Positions 20,001-31,800 of a DNA stretch of 64,000 bases are shown here, piece after piece (the first letter of the stretch is position 1; every line of letters begins with the position of its first letter). The stretch comes from Blastomussa wellsi. Taxonomy: Eukaryota > Cnidaria > Anthozoa > Scleractinia > Plerogyridae. The notes under the pieces were generated by a model, which saw only the letters and a program-made list of their open reading frames with translations, was not told the DNA's origin and made no database searches. Both the position numbers and the translations under genes were made by a program. The stretch lies in assembly GCA_947652115.1 (NCBI GenBank), contig OX393568.1:2101133-2165132 (forward strand). Direction: 5' to 3'.

Positions 20001-22423
20001 TGGGATCCGCTTGAACTCAGGGAACGTAAATGGAATACCGAACGAAGTAATTGGGCACCAAAGAAGCTCTGATCAAGTGTTTATCTTGAACCTTTTAGAT
20101 TCATCTGGAACTTGCAGGCCAAGTGAAAACAGCACCGTGCACATGGCTGGAGAAGGAATGAGCTTTGCCAGTCCTGGATTTCCCCTGCATCCAGGAAACG
20201 GATCATGTAATTGGAACATCTCTGTTCCTCCCGGGAACTTCATAAAACTTACGTTTTGGCGTGTGTTCGGGCCATGTAACAGCAGTTATGTGGAATTGTA
20301 TGATGCTTCAAATTCTACCTGGGTATACCTGGGAAAATTCTGTTTCATATTCGCAGAAAATACGGTTTACTCTAAAGGAAACAGTCTGTTGGTTACATAT
20401 GTGACGACATCACCAGTTCCATTCAGCAATTATGTCAGCGGTTTTTCAGCCTCATATGAAACTATCAAGGCAGTACCTGAGATATACGCGTGTTCCAATC
20501 CATTCGGGGTAAGAACTGAATTGTATGGCACTCATGGTGAATTAGCAAGCTATCAATATCCCAGGTACTACGCGAACGACGCCCGCTGTTCTTGGGCAAT
20601 TGAAGTCCCAGTTGGTTTTATCGTAAATTTAACGTTTCATTCATTTGACTTGCAACAATCCGAGAATTGTCAAGCAGACTATATTCTGATTAGGCAAGGA
20701 GAAGATGTCTCGGGTGCGGTTGAGATTGGCAGATACTGTGGTTCTTCACTCCCCGGAGTAATTCAATCAAACCACACAAAAATGTTCGTGGATTTCGTGG
20801 TGGACAGTTCTGGAAGATACCCAGGATTCCATGCAAGCTACCTAGCAGTTCACGACCGTAAGTACTAAGCACTGTAAGTGGGATTTATTTACATGATAAA
20901 GTAACAGGGGCCTTATTAGAGGGGAGAGGTATTTCACTCCCTAGGAAAGAAGTGAAACGTAGACTTTATTGTTACTGTTTGGTAGCACTTATACGGGCAG
21001 CTTAAAGGAGCTGCCTCACGGCGGGTTTGTTTAAATCGTCATTTTCAATCCGTCTCAATCTTCTCCATCCTTAACCATCCTTGTTCCTTTTTGCTTTACT
21101 ATCACCTCTTTGGTGTTTTTCTTCCTTAGTAAACTAGTAGTTTTAGGTTTCCGACGTTTTAAAGGTAATTTGGTTCGTCGCAAAAAATAACTCAAAATAT
21201 CGTAACGTAGCTCCTTTAATAACGGAGGGAGGGGAGGGTGTGTTAAAAAACGAAGCGCGCGTGTGACGTCATGACTCAGACAGACAAAACGGAATGGCGG
21301 ACGATTTTAAAGTTTTCCTCAAGCACGAACGCCGGTCTTCTTAAAACGCTTGAAACGAAAGTTTCGCCTAAATTACCACTATTTTTATCAGAACGCGCTA
21401 ATGTTTTCAGAGTCTCGTTCTTACTTCGCGCGCTTCGCAATTATACTTTCCTTGTCTGCCTGTCTGCCAAAGGAAATATCAAGGAACATCTGATTAGTCC
21501 TTTCCTTGTTGTGTTAGGGCCTGTACAATGGCCTGTTGCCAATGGGCGTTGGACCGTCTTTAGTGCCCCTTATTTTTATATCATCATGTGTCAAATTCTT
21601 GGAAATTCGAGTAATTCTTACAGCATGACAGGAAAGACTTCTTTCCCCTCCCGGTGAACGTGCAGAAACCAAAAAAGGGGAAAGATTTTTTAAAAAAGCT
21701 TGTCTTGAACTTCATTATCAGGGCCATGCTGTTGGCTCGTCTTGATTTCACCCCCAAAAAATGGAAAACGAAATACTTTCAGTTGGCAGAAATTCAGAGC
21801 TTCTAGATTCAAAATATTATCAGGGCAAGCTCGTTCACCGGGCGTCTTTTAAATTTTTGAAAGCGTACCGGAGATGAGGTTGTTTTCAATGGGGTGCGGG
21901 GGGGGGGGGGGGGGGGGGGGGCATGTTCATAGACCTCAGTTGCAAGCGCCTGCAGTGCTCGCAACTTTTGCTTCGTCTATGTCAAACTGAGTCTGGCTAC
22001 GACCCACCTTGTTCCTTTTAATTTCTCCTTCGATTTTACGTATTCNNNNNNNNNNNNNNNNNNNNNNNNNNNNNNNNNNNNNNNNNNNNNNNNNNNNNNN
22101 NNNNNNNNNNNNNNNNNNNNNNNNNNNNNNNNNNNNNNNNNNNNNNNNNNNNNNNNNNNNNNNNNNNNNNNNNNNNNNNNNNNNNNNNNNNNNNNNNNNN
22201 NNNNNNNNNNNNNNNNNNNNNNNNNNNNNNNNNNNNNNNNNNNNNGAAAATCATAGGGATTTCGCTTGGAGCACTGTTAGCTTTGTGCCTGTTGATTTCC
22301 ATCTCTGTTGTATGCTACAATAGAACACACAACCGAGGTCAGCCTGGTGTGGTTCTCCAAGGCTCGGACAACACTGCTCACGTGGCTGATGACACAGTGC
22401 CGAAACAAACCACCAGTGTTTAG
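14088..22423 (+). CDS. multi-CUB type I membrane protein (gene B), gapped
   Basis: Plus-strand paralogue of the gene at 2136-8211. Exons are 14088-14103, 14543-14578, 16083-16454, 17139-17507, 18672-19046, 20099-20857 and a last exon ending 22423; all visible junctions are GT-AG, phase 1. The first two exons join to MLLFFGLLLLLKSLTSEG, a signal peptide. CUB1 (16083) and CUB2 (17139) have one cysteine pair. CUB3 (18672) matches CUB1 of gene A, and the fourth exon, with two CUBs, matches its second exon (shared HMAGEGMSF). After residue 642 the model meets a 200-N gap. The last exon encodes a membrane helix (IIGISLGALLALCLLISISV) and a tail of about 34 residues ending KQTTSV. One or two CUB exons may be missing in the gap. 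It is N-glycosylation-rich, presumably extracellular-binding, with unknown ligand. The two signal exons are inferred from frame and splice sites and are the least certain part. Confidence 0.88.
16471..16658. repeat. palindromic MITE (CCCAGGGGCGG family), copy 1
   Basis: Perfect 25-bp terminal inverted repeats (left arm starting TCGGAAACCCAGGGGCGG). The interior is also inverted (AAGTAAACCGAA / TTCGGTTTACTT). It starts only 17 nt after the donor of the CUB1 exon. A longer copy is at 19663-19971. Confidence 0.85.
16691..16760. repeat. hairpin CGTCCCCAGAGCC / GGCTCTGGGGACG
   Basis: Inverted 13-bp ends with an internal GTGCACAGCCCCAGCCG segment. The reverse complement of the interior recurs at 13079-13128. 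It sits directly after the MITE in the same intron. Confidence 0.7.
18010..18420. repeat. possible transposon fragment with GC-rich ends
   Basis: Starts GGCTGGCCCGTAGGG and ends CTACGGGCC, a short inverted match. It includes a 14-C tract and a block that reads like a dispersed repeat. Only the ends support the call. Confidence 0.35.
19198..19405. repeat. fold-back element
   Basis: CCTGGTCTGTGCCAGGGAT on the left is inverted on the right as ATCCCTGGCGCAGACCAGA, with further pairing of CCCAGA/TTCTGGGG outside. Non-coding, within the intron before the two-CUB exon of gene B. Confidence 0.65.
19663..19971. repeat. palindromic MITE (CCCAGGGGCGG family), copy 2
   Basis: Ends CATCCTCGG and CCGAGGATG, then CCCAGGGGTGGTTACTCGG against CCGACTAACCGCCCCTGGG. 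Nested inside are GTTCCCTGGGATGCTTCT and CCATTCGAATGC with their inverses. It lies in the intron just upstream of the exon at 20099. Confidence 0.85.
21003..21218 (+). repeat. MITE-like repeat (TCTTCTCCATCC family), copy 1
   Basis: Short terminal inverted ends TAAAGGAGCT/AGCTCCTTTA. The interior CTCAATCTTCTCCATCCTTA and CACCTCTTTGGTGTTTTTCT recur at about 32665-32845 and, inverted, at 34523-34740. Confidence 0.8.
21898..21921 (+). repeat. 24-G homopolymer
   Basis: Uninterrupted run of G about 125 bp before the assembly gap. It may be linked to the assembly failure. Confidence 0.95.
22046..22245. other. assembly gap (200 N)
   Basis: Exactly 200 N, a placeholder size, so the true length is unknown. 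It removes the start of the last exon of gene B and perhaps CUB exons equivalent to those at 4243-4632 and 2882-3268. Confidence 0.99.
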
Positions 22424-22531
22424 TGCAAAAGTTTAATTTCAAACAAAATTCACACTGAATTATCTGCGTGATTTATGGGAAGAGCGATTGCAGTGGTTTT
22501 TTTAATGACACTCGATCGAAAATCGCTCTAC

Positions 22532-22537
22532 AATAAA
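22532..22537 (+). terminator. poly(A) signal of gene B
   Basis: AATAAA 109 nt after the stop codon, followed by a GT/T-rich stretch, which is the usual layout of an animal cleavage site. Confidence 0.65.
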
Positions 22538-23699
22538 GTGTGCTGTAGTTTTTCGCAGTACTCCCACTGCTAATTTTTAATGACATAAGAAACAGGAATT
22601 TTGGCGTACCCTACAAAGAATTACAGTAAACAGAAGAGTCATGAAAACCTGGGATCTTATTTAGTGACGAGGGCAAACGAAGGAAGAGTTTACTTATTGG
22701 GGAAAATCCGGCACTAAAACATGTTCATTGCAGATTTTTGGTCTCAATCTCCATGATCACGAAGTACTGAAATTCTGGGCAAGAGGACCCCAACAAATCG
22801 TCGAAACGGCGTCATTGAAGAAATAGCATGCTGGACGCCACTAGCTCTGTCTCTCGAGCTGTTATTTTGAAAGAATTTCACGAATGTTTGCTCTTTCTTC
22901 ACAATATCCTTCACGATTAGTTTTTTTTTATTAATCGTGACATTAATAAGCAACAATTGCTGTGAGGCTGGGAGTGGGAATATCCGATCCTTGTCATGTT
23001 CATATTATTAATAAGATTAATTAAAGTATATAGCAAGTATATTTATCCATCTCCGCTTCGTGGAGCACAAAGAAATTTGTACTCCACATCAAGAGCGGTT
23101 TTACAGATTCTGGGATGGTATGGTCCTCTTTATTCCGCATAAAATATTAAATTGGAAAGTCAGCATTTTGCCAAAAGAATACTTCGGGTAATAATCTCTA
23201 GACATCTTAGTCTGTAGGCATTTTAGATTTTGGATCTGCTCTTCGAGAACGGTGAACAAATATTAAAACTGATCCCTAATTATTTACTTGACGGATGTTT
23301 TTATTACTGAAATATTTTATTTTGTGTCAAGCTATGTAACACAGACGATTCTGCATATCTGATATCTATATATCTGTGCCTGTAAATCGAAATCTGATTT
23401 TTGTGCAGGTTCCAAAAAGTTGTGTGTTTGCATACCGAAATCTTTTGATTAAAATGTCAGTGATATGCATTGTAGAATATCAGTTTGCCTGCTCCGTCAC
23501 CAAGCGCTAGCCAACGTGGCAGGGAGACGACCGAGCTGGAAAGGCGCCCTCTCGGTTCCCCTTTCCTTTGAATATCTGTCGTGGGCAACCACGCGCGCGA
23601 TCTCGGTGCCGCAGGCAACCAAGCGGCTAAGCGGAAAACAGGGCATGCGGGGAAGCTTAAAACTGTATCAAATGGAGTTCATTTTTGAATTCTTCCAAC

Positions 23700-23824
23700 A
23701 ATCGTAGAGTCCCACCGGTGGTGGTCAGCCTCATTCATATTTATGAACTGGAACTCCAATTAGAGGTCAGGTTTTGAACCTGGCTTGGGATCGAACCCGA
23801 ACCGCTCTGCGCGCCACCGCGCCC
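23700..23824 (-). repeat. tRNA-derived SINE head (minus strand)
   Basis: On the minus strand there is an A-box-like GGTGGCGCGCAGAGCGG, then a B box GGTTCGATCCC, spaced closer than in a functional tRNA. No acceptor stem forms, so this is tRNA-like, not a tRNA gene. Confidence 0.45.
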
Positions 23825-23973
23825 ATAGGCGTACGGGTCGGGGGGCTGCAGCCCTCCACCCCCCCCCCCCCCCCCCTAAATTTTGGGCAACTCCGTCAAC
23901 TTGGGAGAATTTTTTGGGCAAACGATTCAGTCCCCCCGCCTCCTCCTGGCAAAACAATTGCGCGTACGCTTAT
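23825..23973. repeat. poly-C MITE-like element
   Basis: Ends ATAGGCGTACG and CGTACGCTTAT are inverted with one mismatch. Inside is an 18-C tract at 23859-23876 and AAATTTTGGGCAACTCCG. Confidence 0.6.
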
Positions 23974-24400
23974 AACCGCGCATCCCACATGTGTTAACAT
24001 ATGGGGAAAGTTAACATCGTACCCAGATCTCACTGTCTTGCGCTCGTACGTAGGAGTTCTTGGTACGAAATGAAAGGTTAAGTTCCTCTTCCCAAGTAAC
24101 AAAACAACATCCACTACCCTGCCAAATGGTTATTTCTTTAATGATTGTTTTTTTCTCTGTAGTCACAGTTCTACAGAGTATCCCAAACGTAGACGTATTT
24201 TCACAAATAAATCCAAAGAAAATTTACTCGAGTACAAAGTTGCTTTTGATAATTCTGAAAAATAAAATTATATGAAGGGTTAATTTTTCTATTTTTTTTA
24301 ATTAATTTGTCTATGTTGGTTGAAACCAAGGGCTGTGTTTCTCGGCTGTTCGTTATAAGCGGTTTGGACAACGAAAACCCTGGCCATATAAATGACAACT

Positions 24401-24580
24401 ATTGACCATTTTCGCATTGCCCATAATACACCTTGTTTACCCCCCAAAATTTTGCATAAGCATTGTCTTCCGATTCTCTTGGGACGACTGTAATACCCAG
24501 GAGAATTGGGAAACAAAGGCTATGCAAAGTTTTGGGGGGTAAACAAGGTGTATTATGGGCAATGCGAAAATGGTCAATAA
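24401..24580. repeat. palindromic MITE, clean copy
   Basis: Nearly perfect inverted arms of about 58 bp from ATTGACCATTTTCGCATTGC on one side to its inverse on the other. The arms include CCATAATACACCTTG and ACCCCCCAAAA. The degenerate relative is at 4021-4171. Confidence 0.9.
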
Positions 24581-25025
24581 GGAAACTGGAAACTTAATAA
24601 GCAACATCTCTCAACTGATACTGCAAAAAATGGATGGTTTGGCACTTGTAAGTCTATATAGAGGGAAAAGGCAAAAGACAAACACGGACAGCATGTTGAG
24701 AAACAAGCCCTTGTAGTCGCTTACCACATAAAACACTCTTGAAATATTTAATATAGGTTCGCGGCTGAATCGACCAGGCCATCTAACAACTTGCAAACGT
24801 AACATCGACCGTCGGGTTGATCGACATGCTGCAAATCAACAAAAACTTTTCAAAACAATATGGCGATAATCTTTTTTACAAAAGAAAAAGGTGGGAATTG
24901 ATAAAGTATTCTTCGTTTCGCATTCCATGTAACAAATTTAAAATTCAATTATTCACATAAACATAAGCTAAGTATTTCACTGATTTTATAATTACAGCCT
25001 GTACAACAGACATATTTAGTTAACT

Positions 25026-25178
25026 GACCAATTTCGATATTTTAAAATTCAGCCTAAAACAATAGATCTCAGCACTTGGCTCTGGAGAATAAACTATAGA
25101 GTTTCTAGGGTTTATTCCTCAGGGCTTGGCAGTGATGTCTATTGTTTCAGGCTGAATTTCTAAATATCGAAATTGGTC
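25026..25178. repeat. nested palindromic MITE, copy 2
   Basis: Ends GACCAATTTCGATATTT and its inverse, with AAAATTCAGCCTAAAACAAT internally. It has the same nested layout as the copy at 4752-4910. Confidence 0.85.
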
Positions 25179-25806
25179 TATCGAGCGATCAATAATGGTC
25201 TCCTCAATGTATGCCGACATCTTTTTGTTACGCGTGTCAAGCAACCTCTCCGAAAAGATTTCGTGACAAGCAACAAAAAATGCACAGTAAGCTTGATGAA
25301 GACATTAAGGGTCAAGAAATAACTTCGATACCTCTACGATTAGGAACTAGTTTCGTTGACCTGTTCCGATATTAGACTTTACTAACTCCTTTACTTGATA
25401 TCGATAATGATTAACTCCCCGCAAAAATATTTCCTTTATAATCATGAATATTCCCCCGTTTAAATGAGACCTGCAAAAACTCTCTTATTCAAAAATGCTT
25501 CCAGTGGGTGGATACACAATCTACGAAAATAGCATGGAATTCGTGAAGTGCTGCTTTGGACAAGTGGATGGCTATCACTGTATACCACTTAATCACGTGA
25601 AACGCGAACAATGCAGACTCCTAGCACGTGATGAGCACATGGTGTAAAGATTGCTTGCATTCCAATTTGTCCCTTCGTCAAAAATATTTTTAATGCTTGT
25701 TTTTAAGTCAGCCAGGACCTGACGCAAGTTAGGTTCTCAGAAAATAGATCTCTTCTTTCGACCCTTTTAACAGCTCGAGCTCGAAAAGTATTTTTAAAAA
25801 AGTCAC

Positions 25807-28800
25807 TCATCTACTGACAACCAGATCCTCGCACTTGTCACTAAGGGGAGGACTGGGGACACTCGACCGAGGCTTTCCCTCGGTGAACTCGTCGTAATCG
25901 GCCTCTTCGTCGGTGAGGTCGTTGCCGCTACCGATGTGCTCGAAACTGTCCGTGTTTTCTTCGGTAGAGCTGGCGTTCATCTCGGTACACGTTGGTTTGA
26001 TCGCACTACACTCGATTACAACGCTCGCAATCGCCATGTCCTCGCCATCTTTAGTTGAATCGTCAGCCATTTCTTCAATGGCAGCAACATCACCGTTGGC
26101 AAGTACTTGATTTTTGAGTTTTTCAAAGTTTTTCTTCAAGCTATCGTTCTCTGCTCGCAGAGATCTGATGATGCCCTTAAGCTCCGTCTGATTTATCTGC
26201 ATGGTGTTAATCGTGCTTTCAAGGCTCTGAATGGTGTTCCGAGCACAAGAAAGTTGTTCGCTTAGACTTTGAATCTGTTTTGCCTTGACAGCATTTTCAG
26301 CCTCCAGCGAGTCAACTCGCTCACTCTCAATGTCTTCAAACGAAGCTATACTCAAGTCCTCCTCTTTGAGCACACAGTACTCCACCTACAAAGAAAGCAT
26401 TCAAATGAATTCAGAACCCATTCTCATAAGCTTGGATAGTCGCTTATGCGTTCGACCAATGTGTTGCTTCTCTTATATAGATTGTCAGGTTGTCCAACAT
26501 CATGCAACATTTACAAATGTTGCGGGAAAAATTGGACCACGCCACGCAACATGTTGCAAAAAATGACCAAACGTGTGTAACATGTTCTGCACAACAATGT
26601 TGCGAAACGTTGCGATCGTTTGACCGGGGCTTTATTATGCAAAACCAAAGCAATTCGCTAATTACTTTCGACACTCAATTGAAAGCCGTTATATGAAATC
26701 ACAGCAAACTTCTCCATTTTTACCATATAATTCTTTAACACACCGGTACTACAAATCAAAATACAGCAAAGAAAGACGATATCACGCGCTCTTACTCACA
26801 CCAAATCCAATCCGAAATTAATCATACTCAGCATCCCCCCTTAATAATAAGCCCCCACTATAAAGCCCACTATGTTTAACACGCCCCTCCTCTTGGACAA
26901 AACTCACCTCATAAGATTCCAGATCTTTACTAATGTCAAGAGATAGTACTTCATTGACCAGCTTCTCAATATTCTGCTCTGCGAATGGCGGCAGTGAGGT
27001 TTTCAGTACCTCCACAGCACCTTCCAGTCCATCCCCGGATAACAGCTCCTCCTGACACGACCCGAGCAGAATCAGGATCACCTTAAAGGACAAAGTCACA
27101 TACAAAACATGTCGGCCAGTCTTTGCAAACGAGAACTCGACAATAACCGATGTATATGGAAAACTTGTGCAAATCATTTCGTTATAATAACGCTAACACC
27201 AGTAAAGGTGGAAAAGCTGGGTAAAAGAGAAGACAATGCAAAGCTGAAGAGCAATCAGGCCGCTGCGCAAGAGAGAATGAGCAATACATTTGAATAGCGC
27301 TGGTAATTAATGGCAGAAATCATCGAATTAGTAGCGCTTAATTGCAGGAATGGCTCCGGGCTCGGAATGCACTGGGAACGAGTTTGGTTAGCTAAATTAG
27401 ACTACAAAATCACCCTGGTTAGCCTATTGTAACACTGCGGTTAGCCTACTAAGCAATCAGGTTAGCCTACTGAGCACTGTGGTTAGCCTATTAAGCAATC
27501 CGGTTAGCCTACTTTTGCACTCCGGTTAGCCTACTAAGCACTGCGGTTATGCGGTTAGCTCTCAAGAATGGTAAGGGTAACACGATAAAATCTTAAAATT
27601 TTCGGTGTTTGGCAGCCGGGCCTCGGTAGTGTAGTGGTTAGTAGGAATAGCTCGTGTTCTGGGTTACCCGGGATCGATTCCACCTCTGTGCTTTTATAAT
27701 TGACTTTGTTTTTTCTCTTTATTAGACGAAAAAATCAAAGTCTAAAAAAATCTAAGTGTCCCGGAGCCATTCCTGCATTTAACGCCATGTATCGAATTCA
27801 TTCACTGGAATTTATTACTTTTTGTTTGTAGGCTGCTCAGTTCACAGCCACTCGTTGCTCAGTCCACGATTTCCCAATTGGTGAAAATAGCGTGGTTCCG
27901 AACATTCCAGTCTTAGAGCACTTGAAAGTTTTAAGCTGTAAACAATTCTTAACGACGTCAACCACTGAAATATAAAGAATCTGCCAAGGATTATTACTGT
28001 AAACGCCAAACGCAAAGCTGCAGTCCAGGATTACAGGTGATGTGTGTTGGCAAAACAAGATACAAGCCGTTTAGACCTGCACCACTTTAAAACCTCATTC
28101 GTTCTAGTTAATCTGCACCTCTTTTGTTCTTAAGGCAAGATGCATTGTTTGCGCTCTTTGTCCTTTTGATTTATTTGTCCAATTATGAAGAACTTTGCAA
28201 ATAGTGCGCGTCGCCCCGTAGTAGACCTATTGGGAGTTGGCTGTATGGACACTCTACAGACATAAGCTTACCTTGAATACGACATCCATTCCTTGGAGGA
28301 ACATCATATCTGAAAAGAAAAAAAGAAAATCATATAACCTTCCAAAATGCGCGTTTCCTTTGGCTTTGGATTACTTTGCTAAGTGATTGGTTTAAAAAAC
28401 TCGCGCCACTTTTTCAACCAATCAGAAGTAAAACCAATCGTGACTTGCGCGTGCACGTTTTCCCGCGCTTTGTGTCGGCTACGTGTTATTACTCCGAGTT
28501 TTGATTGGTTCGCTGGATTGTCTTCGTCCTTTGTGATTGGCCGAAGTAATTCAGTCAATTGAAACTCGCTCTATACAGTTATCTTATCTAAGTACACATC
28601 ATTTACTGGGAAAATTACATGCACGCCCAGCAGCAAAACTCACCGAGCACTCGTGCCACAAAGCCTACTGGGAAGTGAGATGCAAATAGCGTAAGGAACC
28701 ATGGGGCCGCGTAAAGAGTTGGCGTGATTTCAAACTCCAGTAAGAACTCGTACACGGGTTTGTAGTAATCATGTAACAGTCTTGACAGCATGTAGAACTG

Positions 28801-31800
28801 TGTCTAGAAAGGAGACGAAAAAACTTCATTCAATATACATGAGCATCGATTACAAGCTTCAGTAATGGAAATGTCTGATCAGACAAATGGATCCTACTCA
28901 GCTAAGTGCCATTACCTGTAAATCCTGCATATCCGGTTTGTACTGCTTCCGAACATGCAGCGTGTACATCATAAACCTGAGAGTATCAAACGCGTCTTGT
29001 TCATTCATGTGCATAAGTAGGATACCAGCCACAAAGCTGAGTCCCTGACAGTAACCGACCTCTTCATCTAACACAGAGTACGCCTTCAAGATGTTAAACA
29101 AACACAGTTGTCCATGACCGAGCTGAGCAGAAAAGTATTGGTGGCTGGGAAATGTGCGACCTGCAAGAATAGAGATAATGACATGATTAGTACTAGTGTT
29201 GGATTAGTACTAGTGTTGCCACAGGACAAGCAGCTCTCAAATTTTGCTTGCCCAGACCAGTTGAATGCTGCCTTAGTTTACAGTTTTTAACCAGTTTTGG
29301 GGTAGACGAGTTGCCTAGGCTGACACCAGGGAAACCTACTTGTCTTTGAAGACCGGATAGCAAACTATTTGACGCCCTATTAACAAATACCACAGAGATT
29401 TCTACAACGTGAGCCACCAGTTACTAACCAGTTACTTCTACACTGGTTCAAAGCTGCAAGCGGACAATGGTCGGACTCCTGACAATTTGTTATGCCTTCC
29501 AATGCAAACACCAATGCATTACATTGACAACACGTCATCAAGTAGCACTGAAATATGACATCCGATCAAAATACTGACTTGGTCGGACACTTGTACTTTC
29601 ATGAGAGAAAAATTATTTGCAGCCCTGGGGTAGTCGTTGTGGAAAGATTCAGCTAATACTTGATATCAAATGAATCACCATAATTCTTCATACTTACCCA
29701 AATCAATAAAGATAGAGTGCTGATGGCATGTGGATCCTTCTTTGATCTCATCGTATGTTTTCTCTCTCCATGACTCTTCCTCTTGAGGTGGTGAGTGGAG
29801 GTCATGTTGCTTGGCCAGGAACTTCCAGATCTCACCCCTCTTGACTTTGGGTACCCCTTTGAAAGGGAAAGTTGACAGTAAGATGAAGATAGGAGGCTAG
29901 CCGATCACACACTACCCAAGAATTAGCCTCGGAATTCAGCCATCTCTCATTGATCCTGGACGTCTTGGTATTTTGGGAGAAGGAAGTCGTCATCCTTTTT
30001 GTGAAGCGTCAAATCGGTTGAGAACAATGAGGGATGGTTGCACTTGCAGGCTACCCTAATATTCTATCGGGTTGTCCCGGGTTGTTGATAGTCTCAAATA
30101 GAACAGAAGCACTGTTTAAAAGTGTTTTGCTGTTATCAACCACTTTCAGTTGGTTAGTTGGCAGCTGGTTGCTGGGTTGGATTGGTGCTTTCATTATGAT
30201 AAAGCATTATTGGTTAATGCAAATGTGGAATGCTCTGTTGGGAAACTTCAACCACATCAACTGTTTTAAACGTATTTTACCCCAAAGAAAGAAGAAAGGC
30301 ATTTTTTCCAAAAGAATAAGAAAAAACAACCAATCGAAAATGATTCATCCCAAAAAAGCCAACCTGCAAAGTATTTTGCATATTCTATGAGAGATATTGG
30401 ACAGTTGCATCACATACCAGCTTTGACAGCTTCTATCAAAACTTTCATGTTGACAGGTTCATCTTCTCTTTCAAGAATCTTGTCCCAAGTTGCAGCTGCT
30501 GCATCGGAACACGAGGGCCCGATTTCACTGTAAGCAAGCTTCACCAAATTGGCCTCAATGACATTTTGATTCACTGAAAAACACAGTGTTGGTAGAGCAG
30601 TTACCATTTTGATGTGGTATTGAATGATATACAGTGACTTGCAAAATAAATAGTTACTAAAACAGCAAGTCAAGATTGAAATCTAGAAGTAGCTGCTATC
30701 ACAGGGGTTTCATTAGGACTTGTAGCAGGCATATATATCATTATGTTACCCCACCCCCCCGCCTACATGATCTCTTTACCCCCCCCCCCCCCCAGTATCT
30801 TTATAATTTCTGCTTTTTCCCTTTACTAACTTGCACTTACAGGATTTGAAGTATTACATGAGGTGTTTGAATAGTACAGAGGAAACCATGCACTATGGAG
30901 GTAGAGTGTATGTTTACCAATTTTTAACTGTCACTAATAGGGAGGAGTGTGTGTTACAGAGGTGTCGATAAAGACAGGTTTGGCTGCAATTATCAACCTC
31001 AATTTATTTATTTTTTACCATTGGCAGAAAGCTGACACTATCAGCATTCTCTAGAGCTTCATCAGAGAAAACAAAAGACTTTGGGTTGTCTGTGTACTAA
31101 AGTATGCAGTCATGTTATTGAAGTACGTTTGTTTATGGCAAATAAGCAAAATAATAATGAAATAATTAAATGAGAAGCATTTGTTGCTTCCATGAGGCAC
31201 AACAAATGCTCTGATGTTTTGTGATTTTCACTGATACCTCGATACACTGATGTAGTAGTAAAGTGCTGAACAGTTGAACTACAATATGTTTTGTTTATTA
31301 GAAAAATATATTGATATGTAAAGAGGAGAAAGAGATAGATAAGAAACAGCACGCATGGCTACATACCTTTCAAACTATTGTTTTCCTTTTCCATTCTGAT
31401 TAGTAGAATCTGCTCCATGATGGCTTTTCGCCACAGAGCTCTTAGTTCCTTCGATGATTTCTTACGTCCTACCATTTCTGCCCATGAAGCACTCTGAGGA
31501 ATTCCCATTTCTGGATCTGATAAACACACAACAAACATTATCTTTAGAACCAGACATCCTCAAATAAACGTAAAGGACCAGTTACCAAGATTAACAGCTG
31601 AGGATATTCAATTTCAGTTTTATAACTTGTTAGTGAGGTTGCTGTTTCTATACAATCCAACTTTTAACTTTTTATATTTTTATGAAGAAAAACAAGGGCC
31701 CATTTATTTAATGGAAATGATTAATTTTATAAAAAAACTTCCTTTGTTGTTAAGCAGCTACTGTTGGTTACTCTACTCAAACTAGCTGTCAACTTCAAAT

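Larger units (their letters stand above)
22424..25806. other. intergenic, repeat-rich
   Basis: Separates the 3' ends of gene B and the Rab-GAP gene. It holds a poly(A) signal, a minus-strand tRNA-like SINE, a poly-C MITE and two palindromic MITEs. Open frames here are repeat fragments. About 22540-23460 and 25180-25800 show nothing recognisable. Confidence 0.6.

Noticed and set aside
21271..21657. Extra CUB exon of gene B
   Set aside because: The 128-codon frame has no CUB cysteine or aromatic pattern and no suitable phase-1 splice sites.
27417..27560. CRISPR-like array
   Set aside because: The repeat units run into each other with no unique spacers, and the host is a eukaryote; it is a minisatellite.
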